A stretch of 8,131 nt of DNA from Collinsella sp. (GTDB lineage: Bacteria; Actinomycetota; Coriobacteriia; Coriobacteriales; Coriobacteriaceae): positions 1 to 8,131 of the forward strand of contig JAIHTM010000107.1 of NCBI GenBank assembly GCA_022713905.1. The letters run 5' to 3'. How positions within the stretch are numbered: position 1 is the first letter of the stretch; the number at the start of each line of letters is the position of its first letter. Of the stretch, positions 1 to 5,146 are shown piece by piece. The notes below the pieces were generated by a model. The model saw only the letters and a program-made list of their open reading frames with translations, did no database searches and was not told the origin of the DNA. The translations under genes and the position numbers were made by a program.

Positions 1-36
1 TCCTGTAGTTGTTTTTTATCTCCTAAGGAGAGCGAC

Positions 37-1002
37 ATGGAGAACAAGTACGTCTGCTCTGTCGATATCGGCGGAACAAAGATCGCGACTGCCATCATGG
101 AGTACCCGGCTGACGGCAGCGTGCCCCATCCCGTTTTTGAGGCCGAGGTTCCCACCGAGGCCCAAGAGGGCGGCGAGGCCGTCTTCCAGCGTATCGAGGC
201 GTCCATCAAGGCTGCTCTCGAGGCGAATCCCGATGTCGAGGTCCTTGGCGTCGGTATCGGTGCCGCCGGCGTTGTCGATCCCAAGACGGGCGCCATCGCG
301 TATGCCAACGAGATCATGCCCGGCTGGTCCGGCGTTCAGTTGGGGCCGCGCCTGCGCGAGGACCTCGGTCTTCCCGTTGCCGTTGTAGGCGACGTGCAGG
401 CTCATGCTCTGGGCGAGGCCCACTGGGGCGTCGGCAAGGGCAAGTTCTCCGTCTTGTGTCTTGGCATCGGTACGGGCATCGGCGGCGCATATGTCGAGAA
501 CGGCCGCGTGATGCAGGGCTTCCATGGTGCTGCCGGTCATATGGGCCACATCGAGTGCTCGGCTGCCGCCGGTATTCCCTGCGCCTGCGGGCGTTCCGGC
601 CATCTGGAGTCGGTTGCTTCGGGCACTTCCATTGGTCGTATGTACGATGAGCGCTTTGGTCGCGTCGACCCCAGCCGTCCTTCGGTCGGTCGCGATGTGA
701 ACGACCTGTGCCGTGCGGGCGACGCAAAGGCGACCGAGGTCATCCATGACGCCGGCTTTGCGCTGGGGGCCAGCTTGGGCTCGCTCGCTAACATCCTGGA
801 CCCTGAGGTCATCGTGCTTTCGGGCGGCGTGATTCACCAAGGTCCCGATTGGCGTTCGCAGACGTGGAAGGATTCGGTGCACGAGGGCTATGCCAGCCAG
901 GCGCTCGATCCGCTTCAGGACACGCCGATCCTCATCGGTTCTCTGGAGGGCGATGCTCCGCTCATCGGTGCCGCTGAGCATCTTCTTGCCTCGTTAAAGT
1001 AA
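37..1002 (+). CDS. nanK: ROK-family sugar kinase, probable N-acetylmannosamine kinase
   Basis: The 321-aa protein is a complete ROK kinase, expected to phosphorylate a hexosamine with ATP in the cytoplasm. The phosphate-binding DIGGTK lies at residues 10-15, the catalytic Asp is probably D119 in VGDVQAHALGE, and a second glycine motif GTGIGG is at 145-150. The substrate/zinc region at 167-171 reads GHMGH, as in ManNAc kinases, rather than the GExGH of glucokinases. The zinc motif at 182-191 reads CACGRSGHLE, so the usual third Cys is His189. The start is set by an AAGGAG site at 25-30, six bases before the ATG. The next gene encodes the epimerase that uses ManNAc-6-phosphate, which supports the substrate call. 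Glucokinase or another ROK sugar kinase remains possible. The family is certain; the substrate is inferred. Confidence 0.8.
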   Translation: MENKYVCSVDIGGTKIATAIMEYPADGSVPHPVFEAEVPTEAQEGGEAVFQRIEASIKAALEANPDVEVLGVGIGAAGVVDPKTGAIAYANEIMPGWSGVQLGPRLREDLGLPVAVVGDVQAHALGEAHWGVGKGKFSVLCLGIGTGIGGAYVENGRVMQGFHGAAGHMGHIECSAAAGIPCACGRSGHLESVASGTSIGRMYDERFGRVDPSRPSVGRDVNDLCRAGDAKATEVIHDAGFALGASLGSLANILDPEVIVLSGGVIHQGPDWRSQTWKDSVHEGYASQALDPLQDTPILIGSLEGDAPLIGAAEHLLASLK

Positions 1003-1019
1003 ACATAACTACCAAGTGC

Positions 1020-1117
1020 GCCTTCTGAGGTGCCGCAGATTGACGTGAAAGAGGAGCGAAGCGTACTTCGGTACGCGAGCGACGGTTTGAACGTCAAGGT
1101 GCGGTGTCTCAGAAGGC
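1020..1117. repeat. 98-nt imperfect palindrome with UUCG-capped core (possible structured RNA or REP/MITE-like element)
   Basis: Arms 1020-1046 and 1091-1117 pair along all 27 positions except two (1038/1099 and 1039/1098), with three G·T wobbles at 1030-1032. The 44-nt interior also folds: 1061-1066 (GCGTAC) pairs with 1071-1076 (GTACGC) around a TTCG loop closed by C-G. Between this tip and the outer arms, possible tandem G·A pairs occur at 1058-1059/1077-1078, 1054-1055/1081-1082 and 1047-1048/1089-1090. The element fills most of the gap between the kinase gene and nanE. No clear target-site duplication flanks it. Only a short TGTTTT follows, so it is not a convincing terminator. The fold is read directly from the sequence; its nature is unknown. 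Confidence 0.75.
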
Positions 1118-1142
1118 TGTTTTGAGAAAGGTTGAGTCGAAC

Positions 1143-1829
1143 ATGACCGTCGATCCTTTGATTCAATCCCTGAAGGGCAAGCTCGTCGTGAGCGTTCAGG
1201 CGTATATGGGCGAGCCGCTTCGTACGCCCGAGACCATGGCTCAAATGTCTCGAGCTTGTGAGCTCGGCGGCGCCGCCGCCATTCGCTGCCAGGGTCTTGC
1301 CGACATTGCCGCCATTAAGGGTCGCTGTGAGGTTCCCGTCATCGGCCTGTGGAAAGATGGGCACGAGGGCGTTTACATCACGCCGACGCTGCGTCACGCT
1401 CGCGCCTGCGTTGCTGCCGGTGCCGATATCGTGGCGATCGACGCCACCGATCGTCCGCGCCCCGATGGCAAGACGGTCGAGGATACTTTCCGCCCGCTGC
1501 ACGAGGAGGGTGTGCTCCTGATGGCGGATTGTGCCACCATCGAGGATATTCGTCGTGCTGTTGACATGGGCTTCGACCTGGTGTCCACCACGCTGTCTCA
1601 TGGTGTTGCCGCTATCGATTGCACCATGGCCGACGGTCCCGATCTGCCGCTCCTGCGCCAGGCGACTGAGGAATTCCCCGGCCTTCCCATCATTTGCGAG
1701 GGTCGCGTGCATACGCCCGAGGAGGCTCGCGCTGCGATCGATGCTGGCGCCTGGGCCGTTGTCGTCGGCACCGCCATCACGCACCCCACGAGTATTACGA
1801 GTTGGTTCAAGGCTGCGCTTGAGGCGTAA
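1143..1829 (+). CDS. nanE: N-acetylmannosamine-6-phosphate 2-epimerase
   Basis: The 228-aa TIM-barrel enzyme interconverts ManNAc-6-phosphate and GlcNAc-6-phosphate, feeding sialic-acid-derived sugar into amino-sugar catabolism. Family marks are VSVQ near residues 16-19, AIRCQG at 46-51, a Lys at 71 matching the catalytic Lys of NanE, VYITPT at 77-82, DATDRPRP at 100-107, ADC at 128-130, STTLS at 148-152, CEGRVHTPEEA at 185-195 and the C-terminal phosphate-binding VVVGTAI at 206-212. The ATG at 1143 gives the usual NanE length (about 230 aa) and has an AAAGG about 11 bases upstream. An in-frame GTG at 1104 would add 13 residues encoded by the palindrome arm and is unlikely. The loop after Lys71 (DGHEG) looks about two residues shorter than the RDYPDSP type I recall for typical NanE. 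It pairs functionally with the upstream kinase. Confidence 0.93.
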   Translation: MTVDPLIQSLKGKLVVSVQAYMGEPLRTPETMAQMSRACELGGAAAIRCQGLADIAAIKGRCEVPVIGLWKDGHEGVYITPTLRHARACVAAGADIVAIDATDRPRPDGKTVEDTFRPLHEEGVLLMADCATIEDIRRAVDMGFDLVSTTLSHGVAAIDCTMADGPDLPLLRQATEEFPGLPIICEGRVHTPEEARAAIDAGAWAVVVGTAITHPTSITSWFKAALEA

Positions 1830-1856
1830 GACAGGCCTCGTATCCGCTCGGGGCGG

Positions 1857-1862
1857 TATACT
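1857..1862 (+). promoter_or_regulatory. Candidate -10 element (TATACT) upstream of rapZ
   Basis: TATACT matches the -10 consensus at five of six positions and lies about 70 bases before the rapZ start, after the end of nanE. No recognisable -35 element sits 16-19 bases upstream. This is a weak candidate that would place the downstream hairpin in the rapZ leader. Confidence 0.25.
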
Positions 1863-1880
1863 CAATATAGGCAATTGACC

Positions 1881-1917
1881 GCGCGGGATCCGGGTTGCTG
1901 GGTCCGGCGCTTGTTTT
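1881..1917 (+). terminator. GC-rich hairpin with T-rich tail between nanE and rapZ (terminator or leader attenuator)
   Basis: Arms 1881-1891 (GCGCGGGATCC) and 1900-1910 (GGGTCCGGCGC) pair at ten of eleven positions, with one G·G mismatch and one T·G wobble, around an 8-nt loop. TTGTTTT follows at 1911-1917. The rapZ Shine-Dalgarno sequence begins two bases after the tail. It could end nanE transcripts or, if a promoter lies at about 1857, act within the rapZ leader. The T tract is short and interrupted, so termination strength is uncertain. Confidence 0.5.
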
Positions 1918-1930
1918 CGGGAGGCAGCAC

Positions 1931-2851
1931 ATGCAAAAGGGAGATGCCATGGATGCGGCGGAGCGCTCGGAGCGCATCCCCGATATCGTCATCATCACCG
2001 GAATGTCCGGATCGGGCCGCACGCAAGCTATGCATGTGTTCGAGGACATGGGCTACTTTTGCATCGACAATTTGCCTCCGCGTCTGATCGCCCAGCTTGC
2101 CGAACTCGTCGGCATCAATACGGGCGTGGGCAGGCATCTTGCCGTCACCTGCGACCTGCGCAGCCAGGGCTTGTTCGATGAGCTGCTCGATGCCGTTGCC
2201 GCACTCGAGGAGCGCGAGATGAGCTGTGACATCGTGTTTCTCGAGGCCTCTGACGAGGTGCTGATCCGTCGTTATAGCGAAAACCGCCGCCGCCATCCCA
2301 TTGCCAAGCCGGGAGAGACTACGGCCGATGCGATTCAGCGCGAGCGCCTGCAGCTGCAGGGCGTTCGCGACCGAGCCGATATGATCATCGACACGAGCCG
2401 CTTGCGTACTTCTGCTCTGCGCAATAAATTACGCATGGCGTTCTCCGAGCTGTCCGACCAGCAGCTCATGGACGTTCACGTGTTCTCGTTTGGCTTTAAG
2501 CACGGCATGCCCGTCGAGGCGGACATCATGATCGACGTTCGCTTCCTGCCCAATCCGTTCTACGATCCCGAGATGCGCACCATGACCGGTCTCGATAAAA
2601 AGGTCTCCGATTTTGTTCTGGACCATCCCAAGACGCAGGAGTTTTGGAAGGCTTGGACACAGCTGCTCGATACGGTGATGCCGGGCTATATCGCGGAGGG
2701 CAAGCCGCAGCTTTCTATTGCCATCGGCTGCACGGGCGGTCAACACCGCAGCGTTGCCATCGCCGAGGCCACGGCACGTTATTTGGAAGGCGCCCAATAT
2801 CACGTGAGTATCTCTCACCGCGACCTGTCGCGCGCCAACACGAAGGCATAG
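1931..2851 (+). CDS. rapZ: RapZ-family nucleotide-binding protein (RNase adapter / UPF0042)
   Basis: The 306-aa protein has the full RapZ layout. A P-loop GMSGSGRT is at residues 24-31, DNLPP at 46-50, a RRYSENRRRHPI segment at 113-124, then the C-terminal domain with SFGFKHGMP at 186-194, DVRFLPNPF at 202-210 and CTGGQHRSV at 267-275. In E. coli RapZ binds small RNAs and controls glucosamine-6-phosphate synthase; in Gram-positives the role is less clear, though nucleotide and glycan-precursor binding are reported. The P-loop has Arg where Lys is usual, as in many actinobacterial homologues. The ATG at 1931 has GGGAGG at 1919-1924 with ideal spacing; an ATG at 1949 (300 aa) with AGGGAG before it is a real alternative, and a TTG at 1895 is unlikely. 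It ends 6 nt before whiA, indicating co-transcription. Confidence 0.93.
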   Translation: MQKGDAMDAAERSERIPDIVIITGMSGSGRTQAMHVFEDMGYFCIDNLPPRLIAQLAELVGINTGVGRHLAVTCDLRSQGLFDELLDAVAALEEREMSCDIVFLEASDEVLIRRYSENRRRHPIAKPGETTADAIQRERLQLQGVRDRADMIIDTSRLRTSALRNKLRMAFSELSDQQLMDVHVFSFGFKHGMPVEADIMIDVRFLPNPFYDPEMRTMTGLDKKVSDFVLDHPKTQEFWKAWTQLLDTVMPGYIAEGKPQLSIAIGCTGGQHRSVAIAEATARYLEGAQYHVSISHRDLSRANTKA

Positions 2852-2857
2852 GACTGC

Positions 2858-3787
2858 ATGTCGTTTACCGCTGAGGTGCGCGACGAGCTTGCGCGCTGCG
2901 AACCCGAATGTGAATACTGCGATTTGTCGACGCTTGCCGCCCTCACGCGCGTGAGTGGTACGCTCTCGCTTACCGGCTCAGGGCGGTATCGTTTGACGGT
3001 TGCGACTGAGACAGGAGCCGTCGCGCGCACGATGATCACGCTGACGCATCGTATCCTTAAGCTCAAAACGGAGTTCACCGTCCGTAAATCTGTATTGCAT
3101 AAGGTTCGAAACTACCTCATCACCTTGCCTGATCAGCCAGACTTGGATAAGGCCTTGGTTCTGCTGGGTATCCTCGACCGTAGGGGAGGACTTGTCGCCG
3201 GCGTACCCCGACATATCGTTGCCCGTCCTTGCTGTAGACTTGCCTATATCCGCGGCGCGCTCATCGCGGGCGGCTTCGTGGCCGATCCACGCGGCGATTT
3301 TCATTTGGAGATCGCTGTGCAGGGCGAGCAATATGCCAAGGGACTTTGCGATCTGTTGGAGCAGATTGGGGTCCATGCTCGTGTTAATGCACGGCGGGGG
3401 TCATATGCCGTGTACATTAAGAGCGCCGAGGAAATCGAGCATCTATTAAAGCTGATTGGTGCCAAGCGCAGCGTTGCCGAGATTGAGGAGGCGCGCGCGG
3501 TCAAGTTGGTTAAGAACGATGTGAACCGTCGCGTGAACGCCGAGCTCGCCAACCAGACCAGAAGCGCCGGTGCCGCCCAACATCAGCTTGCGCTTATCGA
3601 TGAGCTCGAGCAGCGTGGCCTTCGCGATGCGCTTCCGGATGCCTTGGCGGTCTTTTGCGACCTGCGCGAGCGCTATCCCGATCTGTCACTGCGTGATTTG
3701 GGGGAGATGGCTGACCCTCCCTTGTCGAAGTCGGCCCTGTACCATCGCGTTTTGAGGCTTGAAAAGCTCATTGAAGCAAACAGGTAG
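2858..3787 (+). CDS. whiA: WhiA, DNA-binding sporulation/cell-division regulator
   Basis: The 309-aa protein matches WhiA from end to end: MSFTAEVRDELAR at the N terminus, an N-terminal LAGLIDADG-like fold with the landmark CCRLAYIRGALIAGG at 125-139 and DPRGDFHLEI at 143-152, YIKSAEEI at 186-193, the linker VNRRVNAELAN at 222-232, and a C-terminal helix-turn-helix in LSLRDLGEMADPPLSKSALYHR at 276-297. WhiA acts with WhiB in Streptomyces to switch on division genes and affects chromosome segregation and division in Bacillus. It has lost endonuclease activity in studied members. The segment SKSALYHR has Tyr295 where I recall Asn in most family members (VNHR). The gene lies 6 nt after rapZ without an intervening yvcK-like gene. 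Codon use is more relaxed, with more AT-ending codons, than in the glycolytic genes that follow. Confidence 0.95.
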   Translation: MSFTAEVRDELARCEPECEYCDLSTLAALTRVSGTLSLTGSGRYRLTVATETGAVARTMITLTHRILKLKTEFTVRKSVLHKVRNYLITLPDQPDLDKALVLLGILDRRGGLVAGVPRHIVARPCCRLAYIRGALIAGGFVADPRGDFHLEIAVQGEQYAKGLCDLLEQIGVHARVNARRGSYAVYIKSAEEIEHLLKLIGAKRSVAEIEEARAVKLVKNDVNRRVNAELANQTRSAGAAQHQLALIDELEQRGLRDALPDALAVFCDLRERYPDLSLRDLGEMADPPLSKSALYHRVLRLEKLIEANR

Positions 3788-3832
3788 TTTGAAGTATCGA
3801 CTTATATATGGATTTAGCTGCTATTTTAGTCT

Positions 3833-3846
3833 TTAAAACGTTTTAA
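3833..3846. promoter_or_regulatory. Perfect 14-bp palindrome TTAAAACGTTTTAA, candidate operator for gap
   Basis: The sequence is its own reverse complement, with a central CG flanked by A and T runs. Such CG-centred palindromes are typical of LacI/GalR-family operators, including CcpA-type cre sites. It lies about 57 bp upstream of the candidate gap -10 element in an AT-rich intergenic region. Function is inferred; chance is possible in AT-rich DNA, although a perfect 14-mer is not common. Confidence 0.45.
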
Positions 3847-3862
3847 CGTAAATTTGATTTTC

Positions 3863-3886
3863 AATTTCGAGCATTCTCGTGAAATT
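3863..3886. promoter_or_regulatory. Dyad overlapping the gap -35 region
   Basis: AATTTC at 3863-3868 pairs with GAAATT at 3881-3886. The inner GAG (3869-3871) pairs with CTC (3876-3878) across a CATT loop, leaving a two-base bulge. It overlaps the proposed -35 hexamer, so it could be an operator, or be incidental to AT-rich DNA. Confidence 0.3.
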
Positions 3887-3908
3887 CAAGTCAAAAAAAA
3901 GGTATATT
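3879..3908 (+). promoter_or_regulatory. Candidate promoter of gap (GTGAAA / TATATT)
   Basis: TATATT at 3903-3908 is a good -10 hexamer. GTGAAA at 3879-3884, 18 bases upstream, matches four of six -35 positions. The spacer contains a run of eight A at 3893-3900. A start near 3915 would give a leader of about 65 nt. This is the only clear promoter-like pair in the AT-rich 193-bp gap between whiA and gap, where a strong promoter is expected for a highly expressed gene. Confidence 0.5.
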
Positions 3909-3928
3909 AGGCGAGTGGTTAGTTTGTG

Positions 3929-3963
3929 GGCCTCAACGGCGGGCGCTGTAGCTCGCGGGGGCC
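3929..3963 (+). promoter_or_regulatory. GC-rich stem-loop in the gap mRNA leader
   Basis: GGCCTC at 3929-3934 pairs with GGGGCC at 3958-3963, with one T·G wobble. After a small internal loop, GCGGGC at 3939-3944 pairs with GCTCGC at 3951-3956, with one wobble, around a 6-nt loop. The hairpin ends six bases before the AAAGGAG ribosome binding site (3969-3975), leaving that site free. A role in mRNA stability or translation control is inferred. Confidence 0.45.
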
Positions 3964-3980
3964 TTACGAAAGGAGACACA

Positions 3981-5006
3981 ATGGCAGTAAAGGTTGCTAT
4001 TAACGGCTTCGGTCGCATCGGTCGTCTGGCTTTCCGTCAGATGTTCGGTCATGAGGGCTCCGAGATCGTCGCTATCAACGACCTCACCTCTCCCGATATG
4101 CTCGCTTACCTGCTGAAGTACGACTCCACGCAGGGCAACTACGCTCGCGATCACGAGGTCGTTGCTGGCGAGGATTCCATCACCGTTGACGGCAAGGAGA
4201 TCAAGATCTACAAGGAGGCCGACGCCAACAACCTGCCTTGGGGCGACCTCGACGTTGACGTCGTTCTCGAGTGCACCGGCTTCTACACCAGCAAGGCTAA
4301 GGCTCAGGCCCACATCAACGCTGGCGCCAAGAAGGTCGTCATCTCCGCTCCGGCTGGCAGCGATCTGCCCACCATCGTGTACAACGTCAACCATGAGACG
4401 CTGACCGCTGAGGACAACATCATCTCCGCTGCTTCCTGCACCACCAACTGCCTCGCCCCGATGGCCAAGGGTCTGAACGACTTCGCTCCCATCGTGTCCG
4501 GCATCATGACCACCATTCACGCCTGGACTGGCGACCAGATGCCGCTCGACGGCCCGCAGCGCAAGGGCAACAAGCGTCGTAGCCGCGCCTGCGCCGTCAA
4601 CATCGTCCCCAACACCACCGGTGCTGCCAAGGCTATCGGCTTGGTTCTCCCCGAGCTCAACGGTAAACTCATCGGTGCCGCCCAGCGCGTCCCGACGCCG
4701 ACCGGCTCCATCACCAACCTCTACGCTGTCGTTGACAAGAAGGTCACCGTCGACGAGGTCAACGCTGCTATGAAGGCCTACGCTGCCACCATCTCCGAGA
4801 CCTTCGGTTACAACGAGGACGACATCGTCTCCACCGACATCATCGGCGAGACCCACGGCTCCATCTTCGACGCCACTCAGACCATGTGCTCTGACCTCGG
4901 CAACGGCCAGACCCTCGTTCAGGTCACCTCTTGGTACGACAACGAGAACTCCTACACCTCTCAGATGGTCCGCACCATCAAGTACTTCGAGAAGTTCGTT
5001 GCTTAA
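3981..5006 (+). CDS. gap: Type I glyceraldehyde-3-phosphate dehydrogenase
   Basis: The 341-aa enzyme oxidises glyceraldehyde-3-phosphate to 1,3-bisphosphoglycerate. The Rossmann motif NGFGRIGR is at residues 8-15 and Asp34 in INDLT indicates NAD+ preference. The active-site block SCTTNCLAP puts catalytic Cys at 153, and His180 is in TTIHAWTGDQ. Substrate-binding features follow: RKGNKRRSRA at 194-203, NIVPNTTGAAKA at 207-218, AAQRVPTPTGS at 233-243 and WYDNE at 318-322. Length is normal. The ATG at 3981 is preceded by AAAGGAG at 3969-3975 with ideal spacing; upstream in-frame starts would add unrelated leader residues. Strong codon bias suggests high expression. The gene has its own promoter-like region and is followed by a strong terminator, so it can be expressed apart from pgk-tpiA-gpmI. 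Confidence 0.98.
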   Translation: MAVKVAINGFGRIGRLAFRQMFGHEGSEIVAINDLTSPDMLAYLLKYDSTQGNYARDHEVVAGEDSITVDGKEIKIYKEADANNLPWGDLDVDVVLECTGFYTSKAKAQAHINAGAKKVVISAPAGSDLPTIVYNVNHETLTAEDNIISAASCTTNCLAPMAKGLNDFAPIVSGIMTTIHAWTGDQMPLDGPQRKGNKRRSRACAVNIVPNTTGAAKAIGLVLPELNGKLIGAAQRVPTPTGSITNLYAVVDKKVTVDEVNAAMKAYAATISETFGYNEDDIVSTDIIGETHGSIFDATQTMCSDLGNGQTLVQVTSWYDNENSYTSQMVRTIKYFEKFVA

Positions 5007-5045
5007 TTTAGCTTTTAGCGAATAGCTCGTTGAGCGTCTAAAGAA

Positions 5046-5090
5046 GGGCGCGGCCTTATAGGGCTTACACCCTAGGGTCGCGCCCTTTTT
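5046..5090 (+). terminator. Strong intrinsic terminator after gap
   Basis: Arms 5046-5055 (GGGCGCGGCC) and 5076-5085 (GGTCGCGCCC) form ten pairs with a single G·T wobble. Inside, TAGGG at 5059-5063 pairs with CCCTA at 5070-5074 around a 6-nt loop. Five T follow at 5086-5090. It lies 40 bases after the gap stop and should end or strongly reduce read-through into pgk. Confidence 0.92.
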
Positions 5091-5100
5091 ATAAGAAATC

Positions 5101-5123
5101 GTCTGCCGTAATGGGAGGCAGAC
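5101..5123 (+). promoter_or_regulatory. Hairpin in the pgk leader holding a decoy ATG and GGGAGG
   Basis: GTCTGCC at 5101-5107 pairs perfectly with GGCAGAC at 5117-5123. The loop and right arm contain an ATG at 5111 followed by GGGAGG at 5113-5118, in frame with pgk. It lies between the gap terminator and the pgk ribosome binding site. It may shape the leader or hide the false initiation site. Function is inferred. Confidence 0.4.
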
Positions 5124-5146
5124 ACGTACGAAAGGTAGAAGCAAAC

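Noticed and set aside
11..30. T run (GTTTTTTATC) before the first gene as an upstream terminator tail, and the small CTCCTAAGGAG palindrome at 20-30
   Set aside because: The possible stem lies outside the window, and the palindrome is mainly the ribosome binding site by chance; neither can be supported.
16..981. A 321-codon open frame on the minus strand opposite the ROK kinase
   Set aside because: It shows no domain and is fully explained by the GC-rich codon pattern of the sense gene.
1104..1142. GTG start extending nanE by 13 residues
   Set aside because: The extra residues come from the palindrome arm, do not fit NanE N termini, and the ATG at 1143 gives normal length.
1830..1856. Short stem GCCTCG/CGGGGC after nanE as a terminator
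   Set aside because: Only six pairs, including a wobble, and no T tract follows.
1895..1930. TTG start extending rapZ by 12 residues
   Set aside because: It lies in the loop of the hairpin at 1881-1910, lacks a ribosome binding site, and would place the good GGGAGG inside the gene.
3940..3965. tRNA-like 5' end (GGGCGCTGTAGCTCGC) upstream of gap
   Set aside because: It resembles an acceptor and D-arm, but no anticodon arm or T-loop follows; the gap start comes at once, and the segment is explained by the leader stem-loop.
5012..5043. Imperfect nested hairpin (CTTTTAG/CTAAAG with GCTC/GAGC inside) just after gap
   Set aside because: Weak pairing with large loops and no tail; the strong terminator directly downstream explains the region.
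3933..5144. A 403-codon open frame on the minus strand opposite gap
   Set aside because: Its protein is low-complexity Gly/Val/Asp/Leu-rich sequence that mirrors the strong codon bias of gap; it has no recognisable domain and overlaps a certain gene fully.
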